Origin: Calditrichota bacterium
GTDB taxonomy: Bacteria; Calditrichota; Calditrichia; Calditrichales; Calditrichaceae
DNA length: 64,000 bases
Direction: 5' to 3'
Assembly: GCA_024278755.1 (NCBI GenBank)
Contig: JAJRSO010000008.1
Coordinates: 1-64,000 of the forward strand
Both the position numbers and the translations under genes were made by a program. Under the pieces are notes generated by a model that made no database searches, was not told the DNA's origin, and saw only the letters and a program-made list of their open reading frames with translations. Positions 9,440 to 18,488 of this stretch are shown piece after piece; positions within the stretch are counted from its first letter, which is position 1; each line of letters begins with the position of its first letter.

Positions 9440-10837
9440 CTAAAAACGGTTATTTATTTTTATTTCCAGCCCGTTAAATTCCGGTTCGTAGCGGCAAACG
9501 CCGCCCACACAGACAAAACCTTCTTTTCGGGAGCCGTACAGAATAGAAATACGCTGATTTTCCCAGAAATTGAAGCTAAGCGTTCCGTATAGCCAGTAGT
9601 TTTTGTCCTTCTTCCAGTTAGGCAACTGATCTTCGTTGGTCCACTCACCCACCAGCGCCGCGCTAAATCCGGGAGAACGGGAGAATTCCATCAGAACGAA
9701 TTCATTGTCGTATTCACTTAGATTGATTTTATTGGTTGTATGCTGGTGCTGGTAGCTTAAATGTAGCTGGTCCCGATCGCTCAGATTAAAGGCTCCGTCG
9801 ATCAGCGGAGTAATGTTTTCCGTTGAAATATCTTCGCTCCAGGCGATGGCGCCATATACCTCAAACTGCTGATGAAAATCCAGGTGTGCCTGAGCATACC
9901 ATTCGTTAAACAGAATCTGGTCTTCGTGGCTTCGTGTTTTGCTGTGGTTCAATACGATTTCCCACATTTCCCACGGAGTGATGGCCGCTTCGATCTGGTA
10001 GCCCTTTTCATTGTTTAAATTCAGGGCATGGGGATGGCGGTTAAGCAGCGAAAACGAGTGTTCCCGGCTAAGTGAGGGTGCGGCATTGTATTCCGTATCG
10101 TAAAAATTACGGAACGAAAGTCTGTCGTAATCTTTATATTCCATCGTAACGGATATTTTGTCAAAGGATAGATTAACCGCCGTGTAATGGCTCAGTTTAT
10201 TGGTCCAGTCCGGCTGCGCTGCTTCCGTATAAATATCCCACCAGCTCCGACCGTAATTCACGCGGCCGGCCCACATGGTGCCCGCCTCTTTTTTTCCATT
10301 TTCCTGACGCAGATAGCTACCGCCAATATGCAGGCCCTTTAACGGTTTTATCTCGCCGTCGAAACCATACAACATATCTTTACGCCGATTGTATTTATCG
10401 CGCATTTTACCGGCGATAATTTTCGTGCGAAGTTTGCGTCCTTTATAGCCGAACTTTAATCCGTCTAAATTGTTATCTACGCGCAGGTTACGATCTTCGT
10501 AAGTACGCAGGGTTAACCCTCGTCCGAACATTTCATAGAAATTTCCCAGGGTAAAATTCATTTTTTTCCAGCGGTACTGCATATAGCGGTAGGTAAGCGC
10601 ATACTCGTCCACAAGATAATCTTTTTCGAAGATAAAGGGATCGGGAGGATGATTTATTTCGTAGCGCAGACCGAATTTAAAAGATTTTAACTGGTAATTC
10701 AGATCGGCCCAGTTCTCCAAAATCTGACGGTCGTAATCTTTCCAATTGGTATAAACAAATTGATTTCTGAAAGAGACTTGTCCGAATGCAGAACCGGTAA
10801 AAAGCAGTAAGAGAAACAGAATACATATTTTTTTCAT
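9440..10837 (-). CDS. Outer-membrane beta-barrel protein, DUF6029-like
   Basis: The 465-residue protein has a clear signal peptide (MKKICILFLLLLFTGSAFG) and alternating aromatic and polar strands ending in a C-terminal Phe (INNRF), typical of an outer-membrane barrel. The segment LGNFYEMFGRGLTLRTYEDR, followed by VDNNLDGLKFGY, resembles DUF6029 proteins of Bacteroidota. The function of that family is unknown. It is the last gene of the redox cluster and starts 11 bases after the TlpA-like gene, so it is probably cotranscribed with it. That context suggests a partner for the secreted thiol proteins upstream, but this is only inference. Confidence 0.72.
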   Translation of the reverse strand: MKKICILFLLLLFTGSAFGQVSFRNQFVYTNWKDYDRQILENWADLNYQLKSFKFGLRYEINHPPDPFIFEKDYLVDEYALTYRYMQYRWKKMNFTLGNFYEMFGRGLTLRTYEDRNLRVDNNLDGLKFGYKGRKLRTKIIAGKMRDKYNRRKDMLYGFDGEIKPLKGLHIGGSYLRQENGKKEAGTMWAGRVNYGRSWWDIYTEAAQPDWTNKLSHYTAVNLSFDKISVTMEYKDYDRLSFRNFYDTEYNAAPSLSREHSFSLLNRHPHALNLNNEKGYQIEAAITPWEMWEIVLNHSKTRSHEDQILFNEWYAQAHLDFHQQFEVYGAIAWSEDISTENITPLIDGAFNLSDRDQLHLSYQHQHTTNKINLSEYDNEFVLMEFSRSPGFSAALVGEWTNEDQLPNWKKDKNYWLYGTLSFNFWENQRISILYGSRKEGFVCVGGVCRYEPEFNGLEIKINNRF

Positions 10838-10848
10838 TATAACAATCT

Positions 10849-11319
10849 CTATTTAAGCAGTTTCCGGATTTCTTTCTTCAGTTCGGCTTCATCTCCCTTT
10901 CGGTAGCCGCTATGGGTAAACACAACTTTCCCTTCTTTGTTTACCAGCATGGTATAAGGCACTTCATTCACCAGCATTTCCTGAGCCATTTCACCGCTGG
11001 GATCTAGCAGCCAGGAAAAATCATATTTATGTGATTTAACATAGTTTTTTACCTTGGCCAGGCTGCGCGGCGAATCGATGGAAATGGCAATGATTAGCAC
11101 ATCGTTATCGGGAAAATCTTCCTTAACCTGCTGCAGGGCAGGGTGTTCTTTTTTACAGGGCAGACACCAGGTAGCCCAAAAGGAGATCACAACCGCATCA
11201 TGGTCTAAGTTTTCTTCCAGTATAAAGGTATCGCCGTTAACATCATCCAACTCTAACTGTGTTACATTTTGTGCGCCTATGAGCAGGGGCAGCAATAGTA
11301 TAAAAAACAATTTTTTCAT
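10849..11319 (-). CDS. TlpA/ResA-like thioredoxin-family protein
   Basis: A 156-residue exported thioredoxin-fold protein. After a signal peptide (MKKLFFILLLPLLIGA) comes the redox motif WATWCLPCKKEHP and the family cis-proline region NEVPYTMLV. TlpA/ResA proteins usually reduce disulfides in periplasmic proteins such as apocytochromes. The start is placed at the ATG at 11319 because the residues upstream of it in the open frame (MFYYLGIGNWEF) do not form a signal. No cytochrome biogenesis gene is nearby. The neighbours are two Omp28-type proteins with their own CxxC motifs and a repeat protein with cysteine pairs, so its substrate may be a neighbour. Confidence 0.9.
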   Translation of the reverse strand: MKKLFFILLLPLLIGAQNVTQLELDDVNGDTFILEENLDHDAVVISFWATWCLPCKKEHPALQQVKEDFPDNDVLIIAISIDSPRSLAKVKNYVKSHKYDFSWLLDPSGEMAQEMLVNEVPYTMLVNKEGKVVFTHSGYRKGDEAELKKEIRKLLK

Positions 11320-11402
11320 AACGTTTCCCGGTTTAATTTTTAGAATCGGAAAGCGGGAAAATTCCCAATTTCCGATTCCCAAGTAATAAAACATCGCAGA
11401 TA

Positions 11403-12809
11403 CTATTTCAACAGCAGCATCTTACCGGTTTTGATCTGACCGTTTGCTTTTAGCTGATACAGATACGTTCCGGAAGAAAGATGGGATGCCTTAAATAAAA
11501 TATAATGCGTTCCCGCTTCCTGCCGTTCACTTACCAAATTCCGAACCACTTTTCCGGAAATATCATACACGGTAAGCTCAACCCGACTAACGTACGAAAG
11601 CTGATAGCTGATAGCGGTTGTCGGATTAAAGGGGTTGGGATAATTACCCAGCAGCTCAAAAGAGCCAACGGTGTTCCCCGGAGTATCACCGATAGCGGTG
11701 GAAGAGGTATGCAGTGAAAAGGCCTGACGTACCGTATCGCCTTCACCGGCGGCGTAAAACTGAATCAGCACATCACCGTCTGCCGGCGTTTCATCGGAAT
11801 AGAAAGTAACGATATATTCCAGACTGTCTCCGTTCATAATCAGGGAACTCACCGTATCAACCGTCGCCTGGGGGCAGCTTCCGAAACAAAGGGTGGTCGA
11901 CCAGCCGGCGGGAATATTATTCTGTTCCCGCACCATAAAAAAAGTCTGGGCTTTGTCGCTATTGTTGTACACATATCCGGAAAATTCATGGCTCTGTCCG
12001 GCCAGGGTATCGGCGGCGGTATCGGTAACACTGACAGAGAAGACAGGTTCGGGAGTTACCGTAATCGCCGTAAAGACCTGTTCAATTTGATCGCTGCTAA
12101 TGGCATCAACAAAACGCAATAAAGCGGAGCCCTCTCCTGCCTGCATATCCGAATTAAACGTAATATCAAAAAAGAGACTGTCGCCCGGGTCTACCGTTTC
12201 CGAGGCATTATCGACATAAGGCGGATAACAGGTTGCCCCAAAACAGATGGAAGTGGTCCAATTTGCAGGAATATCGTTTGTCACCCGGTACATCTGAACA
12301 ACCGTCGTTACATCGCTCTGATTATGGACATACCCTTCAAATACCAGACTTTCGCCCTGAGTTCCCTGTTTTACCGTATCTTCCATCGATATCCGTATGC
12401 TTTTATTTAGTTCTGTTGATACGGAAAACAACATACTATCCTTTTCGGAAGTAACGGCATCTGTAAAAACTATCCATGCCTGTCCCGATGCCGGGACACT
12501 GCTGGTATTGAATGTAATGTCAAAAAACAAACTATCTCCCGGATCCACCGCTTCCGACGCTTCGTCCACATAAGGCGGATAACAGGTTGCCCCAAAACAA
12601 ATTGATGTGGTCCAGTCTACGGGGATTTCATTTGTTGCGCGTTTCACCTGAAGAACCGTTGTTGCGGAACCCGTATTATGAACATAGCCTTCAAACACTT
12701 TTACTTCGCCGGGAGCGACCTGTGCCGTCGAATCCGGAATATCCAGATAAAACGTACTGGCCGAAAAAGCATAAACGGTAAAAAGAAAGATCAAAATTAC
12801 TTTTTTCAT
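11403..12809 (-). CDS. T9SS-targeted protein with three Cys-containing beta repeats
   Basis: The 468-residue protein starts at the ATG at 12809 with signal peptide MKKVILIFLFTVYAFSAS. Three tandem domains of about 110 residues follow. The first two share ATNEIP/VTNDIP and WTTSICFGATCYPPYVD; the third has TTLCFGSCPQATVD. Each therefore carries a close Cys pair that could form a disulfide. The C-terminus is a type A T9SS sorting tail (GNYPNPFNPTTAISYQLS ... GKMLLLK), so the protein should be carried across the outer membrane and the tail removed. It lies between an Omp28-type gene and a TlpA-like gene, suggesting that it is a substrate or scaffold of the redox cluster. No enzymatic motif was seen. 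Confidence 0.82.
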   Translation of the reverse strand: MKKVILIFLFTVYAFSASTFYLDIPDSTAQVAPGEVKVFEGYVHNTGSATTVLQVKRATNEIPVDWTTSICFGATCYPPYVDEASEAVDPGDSLFFDITFNTSSVPASGQAWIVFTDAVTSEKDSMLFSVSTELNKSIRISMEDTVKQGTQGESLVFEGYVHNQSDVTTVVQMYRVTNDIPANWTTSICFGATCYPPYVDNASETVDPGDSLFFDITFNSDMQAGEGSALLRFVDAISSDQIEQVFTAITVTPEPVFSVSVTDTAADTLAGQSHEFSGYVYNNSDKAQTFFMVREQNNIPAGWSTTLCFGSCPQATVDTVSSLIMNGDSLEYIVTFYSDETPADGDVLIQFYAAGEGDTVRQAFSLHTSSTAIGDTPGNTVGSFELLGNYPNPFNPTTAISYQLSYVSRVELTVYDISGKVVRNLVSERQEAGTHYILFKASHLSSGTYLYQLKANGQIKTGKMLLLK

Positions 12810-12827
12810 AACAACCTCAATAAAAAG

Positions 12828-12849
12828 AAGCGCCGTATGCACGACGCTT
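12828..12849 (-). terminator. Putative intrinsic terminator inside the redox cluster
   Basis: AAGCGCCGT and ACGACGCTT form a nine-pair stem with one mismatch. Read on the minus strand it is followed by CTTTTT. It sits in the 70-base gap between the stop of the Omp28-type gene and the start of the repeat-protein gene, so it may reduce transcription of the three downstream genes. Confidence 0.55.
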
Positions 12850-12879
12850 TTTCATTATTTATGTTAAGGAAACACTTCT

Positions 12880-14775
12880 CTATTTAATTAAAACCATTTT
12901 ACGCATTTGGGTAAAATTTCCCGCCGTTAAACGATAGATGTAGATGCCGCTGGATAAACCGTTTGCGTCAAAGGAAGCCGAATAAGAGCCTGCATTTTGT
13001 TTAGAGCTAACCAAGGTGCGCACTTTTTGTCCTGCCGCATTAAACACCGTCAATTCAACCTGGCTGGTAGCCGACAACTGATAGCTAATTGTTGTTGTGG
13101 GATTAAATGGATTAGGATAATTCTGTTGCAAAGCAAATTCCGTTGGTAAGTTTTGATCATTTGCCTTATCAATCGCCGAAGGACCATCCGAAAATTTAAC
13201 CTTTGCGGCAACCAATATTTCTTTATTATCTTCATTCTGAACAAATGCGATAAATTCACAGTTATTTTTTACAACTCCGCTGGGGATTGTAAACGAGACA
13301 TCGTCAACAATTTGTGTGCCCACTGTGGGTGCGGAACTGCCGGAATTAAAGGTTTTCCCATTGGCATCCGGATACATTTCACGTTCAACAAAATGTAGTG
13401 AATCCATGGAAGTTTCCCAATTATATGCAATATGCGATTCACAAAGCGCATAGCGTAATTTTAAATTTTTAAGATTTGTAATACTCTGATAGGTTGTCGT
13501 CGATTGCATATTTATGGTACTGCCGTTCTCAGTATACCGTAACGACATTGTAAATGGTGTATATTCTGCGCGTTCAGCGAAATAATTACTTTCATAGCCG
13601 GAATAGACGCCAGACCAGTCGCTCCCCGCTGCCGCTCCGCCAACCTGTGTACGATCGCCGCCAAAAATACAAGTCGGGTATCCTGTTACACCATAATAAC
13701 TACGGCGGTTGGAAGCAGCGGTATTATCAAACGGGTCGTTTCCGCTAAAGCCACCGTGGTAAGCAATAATGGCCACATTATCCGGATAAGCGTTATAAAG
13801 GCTATCCAATGCTTCGGCGGCACCCGGGCAATACGTACATTCCGTATCGGTACATTCTTCGGGAACAACGACATCTTTTTGGTTAGAATATGAATTAATA
13901 AACAGAGACTGAGAGTCATTACTACTGTCCATATCGCCGGTAAGAACCGTTTTAGCAAAGAAGGTATAGCCTACTTTTTCAAATGTATAATCAGCAAACG
14001 TGACATCAAAATTTGTACCTGCCGCCAGGCTGGTTACTGTTTTGGTGTCAATTACAACAGGGTTATCATTCCAATCATAGTACCCGAACTGGACAGTAAA
14101 AGTTTCCGTATTTAAGCCGTCATTACGAACCGTTGCTTCCGGTGTTACAACCGTATTGGCAGGATAGTGGCTATCCATATTTAAGGAAACGACCATCGCA
14201 TCGTGTTCGGATGGTGTTGTAATCTTTACATCATCAATAAACCACTGGTAATTCGGCGAAGCGGGATCATGGTAATGAAAGGCCACATAAACCGTACTTT
14301 CACCGATATAGGCCGAAAGATCAACCATAACAGCTGCACCAGAAAAGCCATTGTTTGTATGGTTGGCCGGGGTCATATCCAGAATGCTGGTAAAAGAAGA
14401 GGCCGAGCTGGCATTTGTAGTGGATACTTCAATGGAATTTGTTCCTCCGCTAGCGGCCCAGCCGCTTTCATCTTCATAAAAATAGAGTGTAGCACTTGAT
14501 GCGGTGGATAAGTCCACAGCAGGGGTTACCAGCCAAACATCTTTATCATAAAGATAGCCCGTCTCCGCCAGGGCTGAGTTGCTACCTGTACGCGCTTTTT
14601 CTGAACTCTGGGCCCATTCTTCTAAACTAAAATCAGAAAAACGTGTCCATCCGCTGGGTGGGAAACTTCCTTCGAACGATTCGTTAAGCAGGGTAGAAAG
14701 AGTGCTCTGCGTCCCTGCAAAAGCAAGACTTAAAAAAGTCAAGCTCAGCACAATTGATTGTAGCAACGATTTCAT
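12880..14775 (-). CDS. Omp28-type thioredoxin-fold protein with T9SS sorting tail
   Basis: The 631-residue protein begins with signal peptide MKSLLQSIVLSLTFLSLAFAG. Next is a choice-of-anchor/MAM-like beta domain (about residues 28-190, starting LNESFEGSFPPSGW), then a beta segment, then an Omp28-like thioredoxin-fold domain with CTDTECTYCPGAAEALDSL near residue 310 and YGVTGYPTCIFGG as the cis-Pro-like loop. It ends with a type A T9SS sorting tail (NYPNPFNPTTTISYQLS). It is probably exported to the cell surface with a redox-active or disulfide-bonded CTYC site. It starts 10 bases after the PEGA/Omp28 gene and is cotranscribed with it. The role of the Omp28 family is poorly known. Confidence 0.82.
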   Translation of the reverse strand: MKSLLQSIVLSLTFLSLAFAGTQSTLSTLLNESFEGSFPPSGWTRFSDFSLEEWAQSSEKARTGSNSALAETGYLYDKDVWLVTPAVDLSTASSATLYFYEDESGWAASGGTNSIEVSTTNASSASSFTSILDMTPANHTNNGFSGAAVMVDLSAYIGESTVYVAFHYHDPASPNYQWFIDDVKITTPSEHDAMVVSLNMDSHYPANTVVTPEATVRNDGLNTETFTVQFGYYDWNDNPVVIDTKTVTSLAAGTNFDVTFADYTFEKVGYTFFAKTVLTGDMDSSNDSQSLFINSYSNQKDVVVPEECTDTECTYCPGAAEALDSLYNAYPDNVAIIAYHGGFSGNDPFDNTAASNRRSYYGVTGYPTCIFGGDRTQVGGAAAGSDWSGVYSGYESNYFAERAEYTPFTMSLRYTENGSTINMQSTTTYQSITNLKNLKLRYALCESHIAYNWETSMDSLHFVEREMYPDANGKTFNSGSSAPTVGTQIVDDVSFTIPSGVVKNNCEFIAFVQNEDNKEILVAAKVKFSDGPSAIDKANDQNLPTEFALQQNYPNPFNPTTTISYQLSATSQVELTVFNAAGQKVRTLVSSKQNAGSYSASFDANGLSSGIYIYRLTAGNFTQMRKMVLIK

Positions 14776-14785
14776 AAACGTCTCC

Positions 14786-15958
14786 TTAGTTAATAGATGA
14801 TTGATAAATTTCTTTCGTATTAATATCCTGAATAAAAACGATAATCTGTGAATATGTATAGTCCCATTCCGGCCACTGAAATGTGTAATTTAATTTCATC
14901 CCGTTAATGGCGTCGCCTAATCTGGAACTAAGAAACCGACGAAAAACAAAGTTAAAATCCGTTAACCCATTGAGTCCCGGGGGATCGCTCATATGAATTT
15001 CATTTTCAACAACCGCCACAAACAAGCGTAGATTAGGATTATTTAACACATTGGCAAAATCAAACAATTCGATATCAACCCGTAATTCTGCATCCTGTTT
15101 CTGTTTTTTTACAGATATTGCCAGTTGTGTTTGCTGATTATCTAATAATTGGGTATAAGCTGAAACAACTGCATTATAATCCGTCGCATCCACCGTATTT
15201 GACCCATTCATTCTAAGAGCTGGCAATGCAAAAATCTGATAAACATTTTGCACCCGCTGATCCACATCATCCGGAGAGACCAGATAAAACGGATCGTTTA
15301 CGGAAGGCCAATTGGCATAATACTCCATCAAAGCATAGGTTTTATCCGCGTGTTCGCTGCGAAAACGTTCTAAGTTTTCGGCAGATGTCGTACAGGGCAG
15401 ACAAGAAACGTTTCCAAACGATTCAAATAAGATACACTGTTCAATTTCCAAATCCGTTTTCCCTGTGAGCAGAGAATCTTCAACAATCTCAAAATCCTGT
15501 TCAAACACCTTAAAACCATTTTTTCGGGCGCCAATGGAATGCAAACCCGGTTCCAGGCGAATCGTATCCGGTGTAAATTTCGCGGTAGACTGTCCGTCCA
15601 CAAATATTTCGGCGCCGGAGGGGGTGCTTTCTAGAAAAAGCGAACCGATATGCACAATTTCTTCCAGCAAAAAACGGACACGTTTCAGAGAATCTTTTTC
15701 CACCTCTACCGTCAGAGAATCCATATCCGCTTTATATCCTTCTTTTATAACGGAAAGGACATGGCTTCCCACAGAGATATTTTTTAACGTATCCGGAGTG
15801 GATTTGTTGACAAAGAGGCCGTCCAGAAAAATCGATGCGCCCGTCGGTTCCGAAGTGACCAAGACACTGCCGGTTTTTTCATTTAAACCGATATCTACTG
15901 GCTGTTTTACACCACAGGAAATAACCAATAAAAGGATGAGCAAATGGCTTTTACGCAT
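14786..15958 (-). CDS. PEGA-domain lipoprotein fused to an Omp28-like thioredoxin domain
   Basis: The 390-residue protein carries lipobox LVISC (Cys15), so it is anchored in a membrane. Two PEGA domains follow (about 30-97 and 103-168); each has the pattern T/S-x-P-(S/T)-GA-x-I-F-(V/L)-DG and ends in a GxHxxxxxKxGY/F-type turn. PEGA modules are thought to bind surface polymers. The C-terminal 220 residues resemble Omp28 and contain FGNVSCLPCTTSAENL, a thioredoxin-like CLPC site. It is the first gene of the minus-strand redox cluster, so its promoter should lie in the 412-base region upstream. The architecture suggests a surface-anchored thiol protein. The exact partner is unknown. Confidence 0.78.
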   Translation of the reverse strand: MRKSHLLILLLVISCGVKQPVDIGLNEKTGSVLVTSEPTGASIFLDGLFVNKSTPDTLKNISVGSHVLSVIKEGYKADMDSLTVEVEKDSLKRVRFLLEEIVHIGSLFLESTPSGAEIFVDGQSTAKFTPDTIRLEPGLHSIGARKNGFKVFEQDFEIVEDSLLTGKTDLEIEQCILFESFGNVSCLPCTTSAENLERFRSEHADKTYALMEYYANWPSVNDPFYLVSPDDVDQRVQNVYQIFALPALRMNGSNTVDATDYNAVVSAYTQLLDNQQTQLAISVKKQKQDAELRVDIELFDFANVLNNPNLRLFVAVVENEIHMSDPPGLNGLTDFNFVFRRFLSSRLGDAINGMKLNYTFQWPEWDYTYSQIIVFIQDINTKEIYQSSIN

Positions 15959-16370
15959 GTTCCCCCGGTAATGATTAAAAAATGATGGGTTGATTTATTT
16001 GATTGTGGAATATAGAATTTTCGCTCCGGGAAATTTGTAACGCATATCACGGAAACTGAACTATATTCATTAAAATCCGGAAGGTAATTTATAGAAATCT
16101 TACAAACTATGCAACGCTGGATAATCATTCATTATTGAGCATAATATTTCCCCACAATCCCTTTACCGGTTTTATTTCATTTTTTAGGCGCTCTGTCGTT
16201 TTGTGTAGGTAATACGGAAAAAAGTGTCGCGGATTTACAGATAGAACGATTGTTTATTTGCCCGATTTAAAATATTCCCGTTAATCCGCGACTTTAATTT
16301 TTTCTATTTGCTCCTATCCACACGAAGTGACAGGGGGCCTTTTTTTAATACCGATAACTAACAGGGGAAT
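15959..16370. other. Intergenic region, 412 bases
   Basis: It lies between the DUF3179 gene stop and the start of the PEGA/Omp28 gene, both on the minus strand. It must hold the promoter of the redox cluster and the end of the DUF3179 transcript. I saw no open frame with coding character, no RNA gene and no strong terminator. It is AT-rich next to the PEGA gene and more mixed towards 16330. Confidence 0.5.
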
Positions 16371-17057
16371 TTAATTTGGTTCAACTGAAACTAATTTCAA
16401 CAGTTTTGACTGCGGGTATTTTTTATGCCAGTCCATCCAGTTTATCAATTCCGCCGGCCAACTCTTTAAACTTCTGTCGGCAAATGCGCCGCTGACACAA
16501 TGCAAAACCTGTTTTTCCGTATACGGATACCACATGCTGCGCGTCTCGTAATCGGCTAAAACAAAGGTGTTAATGTAAACCCATCCGCTTGCGGTAAATC
16601 GTAAAACCTGTCCGTTCAAAGTTCGGCTGTACACGACAGTCAATTTTTCCAGCGGTCAGTAGGCCACCGCGACAGGATGCTCCCCAAATTGATCATTAAC
16701 GATTTCGCGGCTTTTAAGAATACTCAGCGCATAGGCTCGTGGATCACCTTCAATTTCCACGCCAAGCACCATAAATGTATCCAAAGAATCGGGGTATCCC
16801 ATATCTCCGGGAAGAAAGAACTGCGGATTGTTAATAGGCTTTATGCGGCCAATCCCCAGGCCAAATCGAAACAAATCCGGATCCCAATGGTAGCGCTGCA
16901 CGGCATGTGTTATATCCCAATCATATCCGTCCTGATCGGTAATCGTTATTATTTTAACGGCGCTGGAATCTGCAGAATTTAATCCGGTCATTGTCTCTTC
17001 GTCCGAACAGGCTAGTGAAAATACCGACCCGATGATAAATAAAAATAATATCTGCAT
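16371..17057 (-). CDS. DUF3179 lipoprotein gene with an in-frame UGA at the conserved Cys: candidate selenoprotein or nonsense mutant
   Basis: Two open frames are joined in the same frame by one TGA (16656-16658). The first part is a lipoprotein (lipobox FSLAC) with the DUF3179 signature DPRAYALSILKSREIVND and HPVAVAY; the second continues PLEKLTVVYSRTLNGQ and LRFTASGWVYINT, which is also DUF3179. In this family the residue after the Tyr is normally Cys (YCPL), and TGA stands exactly there. A hairpin about 20 bases downstream fits the loose bacterial SECIS rules. TGA is an ordinary stop in other genes here. Translation may stop, giving a truncated protein, or insert selenocysteine. The ATG at 17057 follows GAGG and is preferred over 17069. 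DUF3179 function is unknown. Confidence 0.7.
16623..16643 (-). promoter_or_regulatory. Possible bacterial SECIS-like hairpin
   Basis: On the minus strand, directly after the in-frame TGA, CTGT and ACAG pair around the loop CGTGT, extended by TTG/CGA across one A-C mismatch. The loop begins 20 bases after the TGA and has G as its second base, which agrees with the loose consensus for bacterial SECIS elements. Such short hairpins also arise by chance, so this is weak without selenocysteine genes elsewhere in the genome. Confidence 0.25.
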
Positions 17058-17231
17058 CGGCAGCCTCATTTTTTTGTGAATGCATATACTTCGAATGAAA
17101 CGTATTTTATTTCTGACGTTACGGTAAGCGGAACCTTGTTCCGTTTCCTCACGAAAGGATCAAATTTGTTAAACATCTTTTAACCGTTTAAATTACAGTC
17201 TTTGCATCCAAATATAAATAGGAAAACCATA

Positions 17232-18467
17232 TTGAAACCTTTTCTTTTCATGAGTATTCTGCTTGTTTTTTTTCTTACCAAAGCGACAAAAGCGCAAACC
17301 GTGCTTAGCGGGCTGGATCAAGTTCCGAACTATCACGCTTTGTTTAACGGAAAGCGCGTTGGCATCATCACTAATCACACGGCATATAATCGCACAGGCA
17401 AACACATTACCGATATTTTTTTAAATTTGGGCGGTGTTCGTTTAACCGCGCTGTTCGGACCCGAGCACGGCATCCGCGGGCAAGCGGACGCGGGTGCGGC
17501 AGTAAAAACGAAAAAGGATCCTCTTAGCGGAATTCCGATTTACAGCCTGTACGGGCAAACCCGGAAGCCGACACCGGAAATGCTAAAAAATGTAGATATT
17601 CTGGTCTTTGATATTCAGGATATCGGCAGCCGGTTTTATACCTATATCTGGACCATGGCGCTGGCTATGGAGGCGGCCGCCGAGCAGGGGAAAATTTTTG
17701 TGGTGCTGGACCGCCCCAATCCTTTAAACGGGACACTCGTAGAAGGTAATATCCTGGAGCAGGCATACAGTACATTTGTAGGAATGTACCCCATTCCGGT
17801 TCGGCATGGGATGACGATTGGGGAACTGGCGCGTATGTTTAACGGCGAAGGCTGGCTGAAAAACGGAATTAAAGTAAATTTAAAAGTCATTCCTCTAAAA
17901 AACTGGCGGCGATCGCTGTGGTATAACCAAACCGGATTGGAATTCATAAAGCCCTCTCCCAATATGCCCAATTTAATGACGGCTACGGTATATCCCGGAA
18001 TCTGTTTGTTGGAAGGCACTACTGTTTCGGAAGGACGCGGTACTCGGCAACCGTTCCTCCATTTTGGCGCCCCGTGGATTGATGGGGCTGTATTGGCAGA
18101 TTCGTTAAACAGCCTCTGCCTGCCCGGCGTTCGTTTTACAAAAACCCGTTTTACTCCACGGGCAATCAAAGGCATGTCCATGCATCCTAAATTTCAGGGC
18201 CGGCAATGCGGCGGCGTTAAAACAGAGGTAACCGACCGTTCCAAATTTCGCGCTTACGAAACGGGAATCCGGATTACCGCGATGGTGCATCGTTTATACG
18301 CTGACAGTCTGCAATGGCGCGTTAAACATTTTGACCGCCTCTGCGGAACGGCCGCGGTACGGGAAACCATTTTACAAAACAAACCTTTAAATTCCCTATT
18401 TAAACACTTTGCAGAACAGGAAAAAAGCTTTATTTTGCAGCGTAAACAATATCTTTTATATCACTAA
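17232..18467 (+). CDS. namZ: DUF1343 exo-beta-N-acetylmuramidase (NamZ-like)
   Basis: NamZ proteins remove N-acetylmuramic acid from the non-reducing ends of peptidoglycan fragments during wall turnover. The protein shows the DUF1343 hallmarks GIITNHTAYNRTG, ALFGPEHGIRGQADAG, IPIYSLYGQTRKPT, VFDIQDIGSRFYTYIWTM and VVLDRPNPLNG, and is close to the usual 400 residues. A TTG at 17232, eight bases after AGGA, gives a sensible signal peptide (KPFLFMSILLVFFLTKATKA); ATG at 17250 is the alternative. It is followed after 21 bases by the next plus-strand gene. Family is certain; the substrate follows from characterised members. Confidence 0.88.
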   Translation: MKPFLFMSILLVFFLTKATKAQTVLSGLDQVPNYHALFNGKRVGIITNHTAYNRTGKHITDIFLNLGGVRLTALFGPEHGIRGQADAGAAVKTKKDPLSGIPIYSLYGQTRKPTPEMLKNVDILVFDIQDIGSRFYTYIWTMALAMEAAAEQGKIFVVLDRPNPLNGTLVEGNILEQAYSTFVGMYPIPVRHGMTIGELARMFNGEGWLKNGIKVNLKVIPLKNWRRSLWYNQTGLEFIKPSPNMPNLMTATVYPGICLLEGTTVSEGRGTRQPFLHFGAPWIDGAVLADSLNSLCLPGVRFTKTRFTPRAIKGMSMHPKFQGRQCGGVKTEVTDRSKFRAYETGIRITAMVHRLYADSLQWRVKHFDRLCGTAAVRETILQNKPLNSLFKHFAEQEKSFILQRKQYLLYH

Positions 18468-18488
18468 TATTTTTGGAGGTAATTTACG

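Noticed and set aside
15465-15971. A 168-codon plus-strand frame opposite the PEGA/Omp28 gene
   Set aside because: It is fully antisense to a gene with clear domains; its sequence has no family features.
17642-18181. A 179-codon minus-strand frame opposite namZ
   Set aside because: It is antisense to conserved NamZ motifs and has no start signal.
18460-18480. TATTTTTG before the gene at 18489 as a promoter
   Set aside because: It leaves almost no leader and overlaps the ribosome site; no matching upstream TTG at the correct distance.
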